From assembly GCF_900107925.1 (NCBI RefSeq), contig NZ_FNUJ01000010.1, forward strand, positions 62,001 to 126,000: a stretch of DNA of 64,000 nucleotides, read 5' to 3'. Shown one piece after another: positions 17,161 to 25,141 of the stretch (position 1 is its first letter; every line of letters starts with the position of its first letter). The notes below the pieces were generated by a model. That model saw only the letters and a program-made list of their open reading frames with translations. It was not told the origin of the DNA and did no database searches. The DNA is from Amycolatopsis pretoriensis. Lineage in GTDB: Bacteria > Actinomycetota > Actinomycetes > Mycobacteriales > Pseudonocardiaceae. The position numbers were made by a program, and so were the translations under genes.

Positions 17161-18981
17161 TCAGTGGACGTTTCCCAGTGAAGTGCGGTACCAGGCGGCC
17201 GCTTCGGCGAGACGCGGGCCGAAGCCCGGTCCCGGGGAAACGCCCGTGAGGTCCCAGATGCGGGTGCTCTCGTACCAGTGGTCCCGCGTCAGGAGGGAAT
17301 ACTGGTGGTCGGTCAGCGCCGGCAGTGCCGCGCGGGTGCGGGCCCGGTGCTCGGCCAGCGGGAGGTCCGCGACCGGAACCGGGAGGCCGAGCAGCTCGCA
17401 CACGGCCGTGATGAGGACGCGCAGCCGGACGGGGTCGGGATCGGCCACGTGGAAGACCTCGCCCGCGCCGCCGGTGCCGGGGTTGAGCGCCAGCACGGCG
17501 ATCGCCGCGGCCAGATCGGCGACCGCGACGAGCGACGTGCGGGCCTCGCCCCCGGCGGCCCACGCCGGGACCGCGCTGATCCACCGGGCCAGCGCGGGAA
17601 CGACGTGCCGGTCACCGGCACCGTGCACGAGGTGCGGCCGCAGGACGACCCCACCGGCGGCGAGGACGAGGCGTTCGCCGGCCAGCCTGCTGCGGCTGGT
17701 GGCGGACGCCGGCCCGGTCGCGAGGGGGGACTGCGGAGCGAACTCGCCGGTCGGCCGATCGTGACCGGCCCGCGAGCCCGGCCCGCCGCGGGTGGCCGGC
17801 GATCCGCCGCCCGCCGCCGGGCTGGACCCCGAACCGCCGACGGCGCTTGGCCCCCTGCGACCGGCTCGTGGCCCTGGGCCGGCCTGGTCCGTCGACTCGC
17901 CGCGGCCGGCCGGCGAATCCGGGCCGGACCACGGACCGCCGCGGACGGCCCGCGAGCCCGAGCCGGCCTCGCCTGCCGACCCGCGGTGACCGGCCGGCGA
18001 CTCTCGGGCCGCTTCTGATCCGCCGCGACCGGCAGGCGAACCCGAGCCCGACCCCGACTCGCCGCGATCAGCCGGCGCCCCCAGGTCTGACCCCGGCCCA
18101 CCGCGGCCAACCTGCGCCCCCAGGTCCGACCCCGGCTCACCACGGCCAACCTGCGAGCCCAAGCCTGCCCCCGGCCCACCGCGGCCGGCCAGCGCCTCCA
18201 AACCTGCCCCCCACCCGCCGCCTACCTGCGAGCCCAGGCCCGACCCCGACTCGCCGCGATCGGCCGGTGCCCCCGGGTCCGACCCCGGCCCACCGCCTAC
18301 CTGCGAGCCCAAGCCTGTCCCCAGCCCGCCGCGGCCGGCCGGCGAATCTCGGGCGGCCTTTGATCCGCCGCGACCGGCAGGCGAACCCGAGCCCGCCCCT
18401 GACTCGCCGCGATCGGCCGGTGCCCCCAGGCCCGACCCCGGCCCACCGCTGCCGGCCAGCGCCTCCAAACCTCCCCGCAACCCACCGCCTACCCGCGACC
18501 CCAGGCCCACCCCCGACCGGCCGCGGCCGGCCGTCGGAACCGGGTCCGTCCCCAGACCGGACCCGGGCTCCGACCCGAACTCCCCCACCGGCTCCGGTGC
18601 TCCCCTGTGGACCCCGTCCCGGTAAACCGCGCAGGTGCTCAGGTACAGCACCTCCGTCGTGCCCGCGCGGCGGGCTTCCGCCAGCAGCTTTGCCGTGCCG
18701 TCCTCGTTGACGGCCGTGCACAGTGCCGCGTCGCCCCCTATCTGGGAGGCCAGGTGCACCAGCGTCGTGATGCCCGTGCACAGCCCCGCCAACCCCGCCG
18801 CGTCGGTGATGTCGCCGCGCCAGGTCGTCACGCCCGCGTCCGTCATCCACGCCGGCAGCGGGCGGCGGGCCAGGACGCGGACCCGCGCGCCCGCGCCGCG
18901 GGCGATCAGCTCGCGCAGCACCGCCGTGCCGACGAAGCCGGTCGCGCCGGTGACCAGGAGGTCCGGCTCACCGGTTCTCAC
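17161..18981 (-). CDS. AfsA-coupled SDR (NAD-dependent epimerase/dehydratase type) with internal repeat insertion
   Basis: GTG 18981 overlaps the stop of the AfsA gene by four bases (GTGA). The 606-residue product opens with a Rossmann TGATGFVGTAV (residues 11-21) and continues through STCAVY (115-120). The fold resumes at 427 with SRSRLAGERLVLAAGGVVLR, followed by an NAD-epimerase-like C-terminal half to 606. Between them (about 130-425) lies a low-complexity array. Where extended SDRs have YxxxK, this reads TxxxR (T428, R432), which may be a subfamily trait. SDRs next to afsA genes reduce butyrolactone or butenolide precursors, the likely role here. Without the insertion it would be about 310 residues, a normal size. 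Confidence 0.8.
   Translation of the reverse strand: MRTGEPDLLVTGATGFVGTAVLRELIARGAGARVRVLARRPLPAWMTDAGVTTWRGDITDAAGLAGLCTGITTLVHLASQIGGDAALCTAVNEDGTAKLLAEARRAGTTEVLYLSTCAVYRDGVHRGAPEPVGEFGSEPGSGLGTDPVPTAGRGRSGVGLGSRVGGGLRGGLEALAGSGGPGSGLGAPADRGESGAGSGSPAGRGGSKAARDSPAGRGGLGTGLGSQVGGGPGSDPGAPADRGESGSGLGSQVGGGWGAGLEALAGRGGPGAGLGSQVGRGEPGSDLGAQVGRGGPGSDLGAPADRGESGSGSGSPAGRGGSEAARESPAGHRGSAGEAGSGSRAVRGGPWSGPDSPAGRGESTDQAGPGPRAGRRGPSAVGGSGSSPAAGGGSPATRGGPGSRAGHDRPTGEFAPQSPLATGPASATSRSRLAGERLVLAAGGVVLRPHLVHGAGDRHVVPALARWISAVPAWAAGGEARTSLVAVADLAAAIAVLALNPGTGGAGEVFHVADPDPVRLRVLITAVCELLGLPVPVADLPLAEHRARTRAALPALTDHQYSLLTRDHWYESTRIWDLTGVSPGPGFGPRLAEAAAWYRTSLGNVH
17707..18591 (-). repeat. in-frame minisatellite of 39-bp (13-residue) units inside the SDR gene
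   Basis: About 295 residues are built of roughly twenty diverged 13-residue units such as GLGSQVGRGEPGS, DLGAQVGRGGPGS, DLGAPADRGESGS and GSGSPAGRGGSEA. Higher-order duplications exist: a block with ADRGESG, SPAGRGG and AARxSPAG occurs twice. Units are Gly/Ser/Arg/Pro-rich and predicted disordered. Because the period is a multiple of three and GC-rich, all frames stay open here, producing long spurious frames on both strands. Confidence 0.85.
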
Positions 18982-19946
18982 GACAAGTGCATCCCCAGCG
19001 TGCCACTCGCGACCGTGGCACCCTTCTGCCGGACCTCGACCCGGACGAACCGGTTGCGGCCCGGGCCGGCCGGATCCGCGTCGACCACCAGCACGCACTC
19101 CGAGTCGAACTCCACGTACTGGTCGAACCGGAAGTCGACGCACCCCGGCAGCGCGTACGGGTCGCCGATCGCCAGCAGGGCCGCCTGACGCGCCCCTTCG
19201 ATGAGCAGCATCCCCGGCGCGTGGTCGACCGGGTGGTCGAAGAGCACCGCGTGGTCCGGGTCGAAGCGCAACGCCCACGTGCCGTCCGTCGGCGTCGCCG
19301 CCACCAGGACGTCCTCCACGCGGTCACGGCCGACCGACGCCGGCGTGACCGCGGGCAGGACCGCGGCCTGGAACGGCGTCGCCGCGAAGTGGTCACCCCG
19401 CACCCGGCGGTAGACCGCCGAGGTCACGCAGCGCCAGCCCTCCGACGCCGTGCCGATCCGCCGCCCGCCGCGGAAGCACTCGAAGTCCAGCCGCATGCCC
19501 CCGACGTGCTTGCCGCGGAACTCGACCTCGTGCGCGGTGACCCGCAGGACGACGTCGACCGGCCAGCCGCCGGTGGCCAGGCCCGTTTCGTCGATGTCGT
19601 AGGACTTGTAGTCCGAAAGGAAGCTGTGGCTGAGCGGAACGCCGTACGCCCGGTGCGCGATCAGCAGCGCCGCCTGGCGGATGGTCTCCGCGTACAGCAT
19701 CGGATCGTGGGAAACGGGCGTCCGCGGCCCGAAGAAGCTGTGCCGGCGCGGCCACTGCGCGCCGACTTCGAACCGGCCTTCGCCGAGGATGTGCAGGTCA
19801 GTGACGAAAACTTCCGAAACGGCCGCGCGGTGCACGAGGCTGCGCGGGATGGTCTGCTGGAAGTCTACCGAGCTCACCGACGGGATCGTCGCGATCTTGG
19901 TTTCCGGAATTTGGCGTACAGTCTCCTGAAGCATGGTGCCGACCAT
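18978..19946 (-). CDS. afsA: AfsA-family gamma-butyrolactone (A-factor-type) synthase
   Basis: ATG 19946 has GGGAGGA eight bases upstream. The 322-residue product has the two tandem hotdog-like AfsA repeats. The first carries LVHRAAVSEVFVTD and FFGPRTPVSHDPMLYAETIR; the second carries RVEDVLVA, DHAVLFDHPVDHAPGMLLIE and GARQAALLA. AfsA enzymes join a beta-ketoacyl chain from acyl carrier protein to dihydroxyacetone phosphate, the first committed step to gamma-butyrolactone autoregulators. It is divergent from a receptor gene and overlaps the downstream SDR. An ARE-like operator sits between the divergent genes, so butyrolactone-receptor control is likely. Its presence marks this as the regulatory head of the secondary-metabolite cluster. 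Confidence 0.92.
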   Translation of the reverse strand: MVGTMLQETVRQIPETKIATIPSVSSVDFQQTIPRSLVHRAAVSEVFVTDLHILGEGRFEVGAQWPRRHSFFGPRTPVSHDPMLYAETIRQAALLIAHRAYGVPLSHSFLSDYKSYDIDETGLATGGWPVDVVLRVTAHEVEFRGKHVGGMRLDFECFRGGRRIGTASEGWRCVTSAVYRRVRGDHFAATPFQAAVLPAVTPASVGRDRVEDVLVAATPTDGTWALRFDPDHAVLFDHPVDHAPGMLLIEGARQAALLAIGDPYALPGCVDFRFDQYVEFDSECVLVVDADPAGPGRNRFVRVEVRQKGATVASGTLGMHLS

Positions 19947-20012
19947 GACAGTCCTCCCAGATTTTCTTCCCCAGTGTCCCCCCACATCAGTTCTAGCGGA
20001 ATCGGACACGCA

Positions 20013-20041
20013 AAACCATACCAACCGAGCGGTTTTTTTAG
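20013..20041. promoter_or_regulatory. ARE-like operator between afsA and the receptor gene
   Basis: The core CATACCAACCGAGCGGTTT (20017-20035) matches at 17 of 19 positions a second site at 21494-21512. The pattern AACCGxxCGGTT resembles the imperfect palindromes bound by butyrolactone receptors. It lies about 70 bases upstream of afsA and 100 upstream of the receptor, placing both under one operator. Confidence 0.65.
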
Positions 20042-20137
20042 TGGCTTTCCCGGCCGCCGGGACGTAGACTGTGCCTCTGCGGGGTACCTGCCAAACGGTC
20101 TACTGTGGACCGATCCGCCGGAGCGAGAGGGGCTGAT

Positions 20138-20767
20138 GTGGCTCGCCAAGAGCGTGCGGAGCAGACACGGAACGCGATCCTCGAGGCGGCCGCCTCGCGG
20201 TTCGACGCGGTCGGCTTCCTCGGTGCGAGCTTGTCGGAGATACTGACCGAAGCGGGCGTCACCAAAGGCGCGCTGTACTTCCACTTCAAGTCCAAGGAAG
20301 ACCTGGCCGACGCTCTGATCGACGAGCAGTTCACGGTCTGGGACCCACTCGCGGCGATCGAGAACCCGGGGCTGCAGACGGTCATCGACCTGACCCAGGG
20401 GATGGCGGCCAGCCTGCAGTCCGACGTGCGGGTCCGGGCGAGCATCCGGCTGGTCATCGAGCAGGGTTCGTTCATCGCGCCGGCGGGCAACGCGTACAAG
20501 CGGTGGATCGACACGATCCACGGCTGCCTGCTCGCGGCGAAGGCGGCGGGCGACCTGCGCAAGGAGATCAACGCGTACGACCTCGCGGTGTTCGTGCAGG
20601 CGTCGTTCACCGGGATCCAGCTGAGTTCCCAGGTGCTGACCGGCCGCAACGACCTGCTCGAGCGCACGACGTTCATGTGGAGCACGATCCTGAGCTCGGT
20701 GGTCCCGCCGCGGCGGCTGCACCGGTTCGCCCCGCAGGGCACCGAGCAGGTGACGGCCGCGGTCTGA
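20138..20767 (+). CDS. gamma-butyrolactone receptor-type TetR regulator (ScbR/ArpA family)
   Basis: GTG 20138, just after GAGAGGGGCTGAT, gives 209 residues starting VARQERAEQTRNAILEAAAS. The helix-turn-helix ASLSEILTEAGVTKGALYFH and the following FKSKEDLADALI are diagnostic of the ArpA/ScbR receptor family. The C-terminal ligand domain is of normal length, with the IDTIHGCLLAAKAAGDLR helix and a tryptophan in the FTVWDPL segment. It is expected to bind ARE operators as a dimer and leave DNA when the AfsA-made butyrolactone binds. Gene position, divergent from afsA, is the standard arrangement. A bidirectional terminator separates it from the next, convergent TetR gene. Confidence 0.9.
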   Translation: MARQERAEQTRNAILEAAASRFDAVGFLGASLSEILTEAGVTKGALYFHFKSKEDLADALIDEQFTVWDPLAAIENPGLQTVIDLTQGMAASLQSDVRVRASIRLVIEQGSFIAPAGNAYKRWIDTIHGCLLAAKAAGDLRKEINAYDLAVFVQASFTGIQLSSQVLTGRNDLLERTTFMWSTILSSVVPPRRLHRFAPQGTEQVTAAV

Positions 20768-20777
20768 GGCTCAGCAA

Positions 20778-20812
20778 CAAAGGGCGGCCCGGTCGGGCCG
20801 CCCTTTTTTCTT
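20778..20812. terminator. bidirectional intrinsic terminator
   Basis: A GC-rich stem, AGGGCGGCCCG pairing with CGGGCCGCCCT (20781-20804), is followed by a T-run on the plus strand and preceded by AACAAA. It can therefore stop transcription from both convergent TetR genes. Confidence 0.85.
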
Positions 20813-20830
20813 TCTGTACAACGAAAGTGC

Positions 20831-21442
20831 TCAGGTCCGCGCCGGGCGGACCGGCGACGGCCGGCGGGACAGCTCCAGCAACCGCCACAGCTTGCCCAGC
20901 GTGGCCGCCAAGTCGTTGTCCGGGACGACGATCCGGCTCGACACCACCGACTCCAGGCCGACGCACGTCACCACCACCAGCAGCTCCGCGGTCTCGACCG
21001 GCACGTCCGCGCCGAGCTCGCCGCCGGCCACCGCTTCGGTCAGGTACTGGTGGACCTGCGCCAGCCACGCCCGGGAGAACAGCACGAACCGCTCGTCCAC
21101 CGAGCCCATCTCGCGCGCCAAGCGGAAGCTCGCGCCCACCTTCGGGTCGCGGTCGAGCCAGTGCATCAGCGCCCGGCTCAGGTCGGCCAGCCGCGGCAGC
21201 GCCGGACGGGGAACCGGCTGGCGGCGGACGTGCTCGCGCAGCACCGCCGTCGCCGCGTCCTGGACCTCGTCGCAGATCTCGTCCTTGGAGGAGAAGTGGA
21301 AGTACAGGCCGCCTTTCGTGACCCCCGCCGCCTGCGCGATGCCCACCATGCTGGTGGCCGCGTACCCGTCCTGGTGCAGCAGCTCGGCCGCGGCCTCCAG
21401 CAACAGGCGCCGCGTGTGTTCCGAGCGTGCCTGCTTGGTCAC
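20831..21442 (-). CDS. second butyrolactone-receptor-like TetR regulator (possible pseudo-receptor)
   Basis: The 203-residue protein starts MTKQARSEHTRRLLLEAAAE with a TetR helix-turn-helix (TSMVGIAQAAGVTKGGLYFH) and FSSKDEICDEV. The DNA-binding part resembles the ArpA/ScbR family, while the ligand domain differs from that of the neighbouring receptor. Clusters often carry such a second homologue that binds the same operators but responds to pathway products rather than butyrolactone. Its promoter contains a close copy of the ARE-like operator 52 bases from the start, so cross-regulation by the first receptor is likely. A general TetR role cannot be excluded. Confidence 0.75.
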   Translation of the reverse strand: MTKQARSEHTRRLLLEAAAELLHQDGYAATSMVGIAQAAGVTKGGLYFHFSSKDEICDEVQDAATAVLREHVRRQPVPRPALPRLADLSRALMHWLDRDPKVGASFRLAREMGSVDERFVLFSRAWLAQVHQYLTEAVAGGELGADVPVETAELLVVVTCVGLESVVSSRIVVPDNDLAATLGKLWRLLELSRRPSPVRPART

Positions 21443-21490
21443 CGTCGGTCTCCTCCGTCCGGCGCAGGGACCCTGCGCGCTCGATCATGA

Positions 21491-21516
21491 TTACATACCA
21501 ACCGCCCGGTTTACAA
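21491..21516. promoter_or_regulatory. ARE-like operator upstream of the second TetR gene
   Basis: TTACATACCAACCGCCCGGT begins an imperfect palindrome continuing TTACAA. Its 19-base core (21494-21512) differs at only two positions from the afsA/receptor site. It lies where the core promoter of the minus-strand TetR gene should be. Confidence 0.7.
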
Positions 21517-21570
21517 CCGGGGTAACCCCAGAAACCCGCTCCGAGCAAGGAGATTGGCGACCGCTCGCAG

Positions 21571-21624
21571 AACAAACCGACCGACCTCCCGGTTTTGTCT
21601 TGAAAACCGGGAGGTCGGTTTAGT
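21571..21624. promoter_or_regulatory. paired ARE-like sites forming a 17-bp perfect inverted repeat ahead of the SARP gene
   Basis: ACCGACCTCCCGGTTTT (21580-21596) is exactly repeated in reverse complement at 21603-21619 with a six-base loop. Each arm with its flanks (AAACCGACC...CCGGTTTT) is itself an ARE-like half-palindrome, so two receptor dimers could bind in tandem. The pair sits 107-155 bases upstream of the SARP start. Confidence 0.7.
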
Positions 21625-21725
21625 ACGCTGCCGGAGTGGGACCGGGCAGTTGGGCGCTGGAGGACAACACTGGGGGCGCCGGGCCGGGCAGATCCGATCG
21701 ACGCGGACACCGGAGGGCACAGGAA

Positions 21726-22490
21726 ATGGACTACGGGATACTGGGGCAGATCAGGGTCGGAGGGCGGCCCGGCGTGAGCGCTCCGCGGGCACGCAAGATC
21801 GAGACGCTCCTGGCCGTGTTGCTGGTCAAGCGCAACCAGGTCGCGACCACCGAGCACCTGATCGGCGAGCTCTGGGGCGAGCACCCGCCGGCCCGCGCGA
21901 GCGCCGCGCTGTACGTCTACGTCTCGCAGCTGCGGAAGCTGCTGCGCGGCACGGGCGCCGACGCGGACGACAGCCCCGTCGTCACCAGCCCGCGCGGCTA
22001 CTCGCTGCACGTCACCGACGGCGAGCTCGACGCCGACCGCTTCACCCGCCTCTACGAGCGCGGCCGGTCGCTGTACTGGGACCGCAGCTACAAGGAGGCC
22101 GCGGCCGTCCTGCGCGAAGCCGCGAATCTATGGCGCGGTGAGGCGTTCGGCGGCTTCACCGACTCCCCCGACGTCCAGGCCTACGCCGCGCTGCTGGAGG
22201 AAACCCGGCTGGAGTGCCTGGAACTGCTGATGGAGACCGAGCTGCTGATCGGACGTCACCGCGAGGTCGTCGGTCAGCTGTCCGCGCTGGCGAAGGAGCA
22301 CACGCTGCGCGAGACGTTCTACGAGTACCTGATGACCGCTTTGCTGCGCTCGAACCGCCGTGCGGAGGCTCTCGAGACCTTCGCTTCCGCCCGGCAGAAC
22401 CTCGTCCAGCAACTGGGCATCGAGCCCGGCAGTTCGCTGCGGAAGCTGCACCACAGCATCCTCGTCGGCGAGATGTCGGACGCGGTCTGA
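21726..22490 (+). CDS. SARP-family pathway activator (wHTH + BTAD)
   Basis: ATG 21726 follows GGAGGGCACAGGAA. The 254-residue protein begins MDYGILGQIRVGGRPGVSAP. It has an OmpR-type winged helix (about 10-95, with TEHLIGELWGEHPPARASAA and YVSQLRKLLR) and the bacterial transcriptional activation domain (about 100-250, with DADRFTRLYERGRSLYWDRS and the closing EPGSSLRKLHHSIL). This is the size of small SARPs such as ActII-ORF4, which bind direct repeats at -35 regions and recruit RNA polymerase. Paired ARE-like sites in its promoter imply repression by the butyrolactone receptor until signal accumulates. It probably activates genes of this cluster. A strong terminator follows it. Confidence 0.92.
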   Translation: MDYGILGQIRVGGRPGVSAPRARKIETLLAVLLVKRNQVATTEHLIGELWGEHPPARASAALYVYVSQLRKLLRGTGADADDSPVVTSPRGYSLHVTDGELDADRFTRLYERGRSLYWDRSYKEAAAVLREAANLWRGEAFGGFTDSPDVQAYAALLEETRLECLELLMETELLIGRHREVVGQLSALAKEHTLRETFYEYLMTALLRSNRRAEALETFASARQNLVQQLGIEPGSSLRKLHHSILVGEMSDAV

Positions 22491-22512
22491 CCCGGCCCGC
22501 GTCCGGCCCCCG

Positions 22513-22555
22513 ACGGCCCGGTCCACCGCCACCAGCGGGGACCGGGCCGTTTTCG
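22513..22555 (+). terminator. intrinsic terminator after the SARP gene
   Basis: A perfect 12-bp stem, ACGGCCCGGTCC (22513-22524) with GGACCGGGCCGT (22539-22550), is followed by TTTCG. It lies 22 bases behind the SARP stop. Confidence 0.75.
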
Positions 22556-22573
22556 TGCTCAGGGGGGGAGCGG

Positions 22574-23152
22574 TCAGCTGCGGTAGACCGACACGACCGG
22601 CGTGCCGCACGCGGCGGGCTCGCCGTACCAGCCGCCCCAGCGGCTCTCGAGCGCCAGGTCGGCCAGCTCGGCCATGAGGTCCAGCTCCGCCGGCCACACG
22701 TACCGCAGCGGCACCCGGGCGTCGGCCAGGAACAGCGTCTGACGCGCGCAGTCGTGCCCGGTCACCAGCGGATCCGTCGCCCAGCGGGCCGGATCGGGGT
22801 GGTAGCCCTGCACGACGAGGGCGGCGCCGGGCCGCAGCAGCGCCGCCAGCCGGCGGACCGCGCGCACCTGGTCCCGCTGCACGAGCAGCCGGGAGAGCAC
22901 GTCCGAACCGGCGTGCACGACGTCGAACCGCTGGGCAGGCAAGCTGTCCACGCCCGCCTCCGCGGCGGCGTACCCCAGTTCGGCGAGCTCGTCCGCGACC
23001 GGGCTCCCGCTCAGCACGAGCACGCGCGGACGGTGGGCGACGCGGTCGGCGACCTCGGCGAGGAACGCCGCCGCGCCGGCCGGATCGGCGGCCAGCGGGG
23101 CGGACCACGCGTCGAGGGTCACGGCCGGGTTCTCGGCGGTGCGGGCCGGCAT
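22574..23152 (-). CDS. small SAM-methyltransferase-like protein
   Basis: The 192-residue protein reads MPARTAENPAVTLDAWSAPL. It then has PRVLVLSGSPVADELAELGY, a degenerate class I methyltransferase motif I without the usual GxGxG, and QRFDVVHAGSDVLSR and LLRPGAALVVQGYHP, which resemble motifs II-III. The C-terminus WGGWYGEPAACGTPVVSVY is beta-hairpin-like, as in small class I methyltransferases. With motif I eroded, catalytic activity is doubtful. It lies between the SARP and the ABC exporter on the opposite strand to the SARP. It could modify the polyketide or be a vestigial enzyme; the family call itself is tentative. Confidence 0.5.
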   Translation of the reverse strand: MPARTAENPAVTLDAWSAPLAADPAGAAAFLAEVADRVAHRPRVLVLSGSPVADELAELGYAAAEAGVDSLPAQRFDVVHAGSDVLSRLLVQRDQVRAVRRLAALLRPGAALVVQGYHPDPARWATDPLVTGHDCARQTLFLADARVPLRYVWPAELDLMAELADLALESRWGGWYGEPAACGTPVVSVYRS

Positions 23153-23235
23153 CGGGCCACCTCACTTCACGGACGGGTCGGATCGTCTCTACGCAGAGTG
23201 CCCGACCGACCTAAAGTCGACCTTGCGCGCACGAA

Positions 23236-23269
23236 AAGGCGGCCCGTGCTCGGGGGCACGGGCCGCCTT
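23236..23269 (-). terminator. intrinsic terminator after the ABC exporter operon
   Basis: A 14-bp perfect stem, AAGGCGGCCCGTGC with its complement at 23256-23269, reads on the minus strand into TTTTCG. It lies 18 bases beyond the permease stop and ends the two-gene exporter transcript. Confidence 0.8.
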
Positions 23270-23286
23270 CGCCACCGCGGAGGGGG

Positions 23287-24114
23287 TCAGCCGCGGGCGC
23301 GCTGGTGGAACTTCCGGATCGCGAGGTACGCGCCGCCGGCGGTGATGACGACCGACCAGGCCAGCGCCAGCCACACCGTCGATGCCACGGCCGTGCCGTT
23401 CATCAGGCCGCGGACGGCGTCGATCACCACCGTCACCGGCTGGTTGTCGACGATGGCCCGCAGCACCGACGGCATCGACCCCGTGGGCACGAGCGCGCTG
23501 GTGGCGTACGGGACGAACACGAAGATCATGCCGAGGCCGCCCGCGCCCTCGACGGTCTTGGCGATCGACCCCAGCAGCGTCGCGAGCCAGAACACGCCGG
23601 CCGAGAACAGCACCAGCAGGCCGACCGCGGCGAGCCAGCCGAGCACGCCGCCCGCCGGGCGGAACCCGATCGCCAGGCCGACCGCGACCATCACCACGAG
23701 CGAAAGCATGCTGCGCAGCACGCCGGAGACGACGTGGCCGACGAGGACGGCCGAGCCGGCCATCGGCATCGAGCGGAACCGCTCGACCAGGCCCTGGGTC
23801 AGGTCCGCGGCCACGCCGACCACGGTCGTCGTCGAGTTGAAGCCGATGCTGACGACCACCAGGCCGGGCACCAGGTAGTCGACGTAGGCCATGCCGGGCA
23901 GGTTGATCGCGCCGCCGAACATGAAGCGGAACAGGAGCAGGAGCACGATCGGCAGCGAAACCGCCTGGATCAGCATCTCCGGGTTGCGGACGATGTGCTT
24001 GATGTTGCGCGCGACCAGCACCCGGCAGTCGGACAGCGCCAGCGCGAACGCCGAACGGGTCGGGGTGCCCGGGACCTGCGTCCCCTCGAGCTCCCTGGAC
24101 AGGGTCTGGGTCAT
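23287..24114 (-). CDS. ABC-2 type exporter permease (DrrB-like)
   Basis: The 275-residue protein starts MTQTLSRELEGTQVPGTPTR and has six hydrophobic segments, among them LIQAVSLPIVLLLLFRFMFG, YLVPGLVVVSIGFN, SMLSLVVMVAVGLAIGF and LGWLAAVGLLVLFSAGVFWL. The ABC-2 signature region (ERFRSMPMAGSAVLVGHVVS) precedes helix three. Its ATG overlaps the ATPase stop by four bases (ATGA). DrrAB pairs export anthracyclines and polyketides and give self-resistance. Its placement between the regulators and the PKS genes makes product export the likely job. Confidence 0.88.
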   Translation of the reverse strand: MTQTLSRELEGTQVPGTPTRSAFALALSDCRVLVARNIKHIVRNPEMLIQAVSLPIVLLLLFRFMFGGAINLPGMAYVDYLVPGLVVVSIGFNSTTTVVGVAADLTQGLVERFRSMPMAGSAVLVGHVVSGVLRSMLSLVVMVAVGLAIGFRPAGGVLGWLAAVGLLVLFSAGVFWLATLLGSIAKTVEGAGGLGMIFVFVPYATSALVPTGSMPSVLRAIVDNQPVTVVIDAVRGLMNGTAVASTVWLALAWSVVITAGGAYLAIRKFHQRARG

Positions 24115-25037
24115 CGCTTCGCTCCCGCGGTTCCGGTGAGGGTGTGGAAAACGTCGTCCAGGGTCGGCTCGGAGAGCTCCAACCCGGTGGTTTCGAGGCC
24201 CGCGTCGTCGATCCGGTTGAGCACCAGCCGGACCTGGGCCGGCTGGTCGATCGCGACGCTGACGGTGTCGCCGGTCAGCACCCCGCCGGCGACGTCGTGC
24301 GCGCGCGCCGCCTCGGTTTCGGTGGCGAAGGTGAGCTTCAGCCGCTCGGTGCCCACCTGGCGCTTGAGCTCGGCCGCCGTGCCCTCGGCGACCACGCGGC
24401 CCTTGTCGATCACCGCGATCCGGTCGGCGAGCTGGTCGGCTTCTTCGAGGTACTGCGTGGTGAGCAGGATCGTGGTGCCGCCGTCGAGCAGCTCGCGGAT
24501 CGCGTCCCACATCGCCGAGCGGCTGCGCGGGTCGAGACCGGTGGTCGGCTCGTCCAGGAACAGCACCGGCGGCGAGGTGATCAGGCTGATCGCCAGGTCG
24601 AGCCGGCGGCGCATGCCACCGGAGTACGTCTTGACCTGGCGGTCGGCCGCGTCGACCAGGTCGAACTGCGCGAGCAGCTCGGTGGCGCGGCTCTTCGCCG
24701 CCGGCGTGGCCAGGTGGAACAGCCGCGCCATCATCTCCAGGTTCTCGCGGCCGGTGAGCAGCTCGTCGACCGCGGTGTCCTGCCCGGTCAGGCCGATCTG
24801 CTCGCGCACCGTCCGCTTGGACCCGGCGAGGTCGTGGCCGTTGATGGTCACGGTGCCGCCGTCGGCGTCCAGGAGGGTGCTGAGGATCCGCACCGTCGTG
24901 GTCTTCCCGGCGCCGTTGGGGCCGAGCAACGCGAACATCGTGCCGCGCCGCACGCTCAGGTCGACGCTTTCCAGGACGTCCACGTCGCCATAGGACTTGC
25001 GCAGCCCCCGTGCTTCGATCGCGTAGCCGGTGACCAT
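24111..25037 (-). CDS. ABC exporter ATP-binding protein (DrrA-like)
   Basis: ATG 25037 with GAGAGGT upstream yields 308 residues. The Walker A GPNGAGKTTT (about 39-48), signature YSGGMRRRLDLA (about 139-150), Walker B PVLFLDEPTTGLDPRS and H-loop-like region (here TTQYLEEADQ, glutamine in place of histidine, as in DrrA) are all present. The C-terminal extension (about 220-308, ending DDVFHTLTGTAGAKR) is the DrrA-type regulatory domain. With the coupled permease it forms a drug exporter, the probable self-resistance system of this cluster. Confidence 0.9.
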   Translation of the reverse strand: MVTGYAIEARGLRKSYGDVDVLESVDLSVRRGTMFALLGPNGAGKTTTVRILSTLLDADGGTVTINGHDLAGSKRTVREQIGLTGQDTAVDELLTGRENLEMMARLFHLATPAAKSRATELLAQFDLVDAADRQVKTYSGGMRRRLDLAISLITSPPVLFLDEPTTGLDPRSRSAMWDAIRELLDGGTTILLTTQYLEEADQLADRIAVIDKGRVVAEGTAAELKRQVGTERLKLTFATETEAARAHDVAGGVLTGDTVSVAIDQPAQVRLVLNRIDDAGLETTGLELSEPTLDDVFHTLTGTAGAKR

Positions 25038-25141
25038 GGGGTTACCTCTCCTCGTTCGGGTCGTTCCAGTGGGCCACAACCCGGCCGGCCCGGACAACAG
25101 TGGCCGGGGCCGGCCGGATTAGGGGTTCCCGCCCGGTGCGG

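Noticed and set aside
17278..18850. Several long open frames on both strands across the SDR gene
   Set aside because: They arise from the 39-bp GC-rich repeat, whose period is a multiple of three; only the SDR frame continues into recognisable domains on both sides.
21580..21619. Strong hairpin ahead of the SARP read as a terminator
   Set aside because: There is no T-run, and both arms look like butyrolactone-receptor operators, so a regulatory role fits better.
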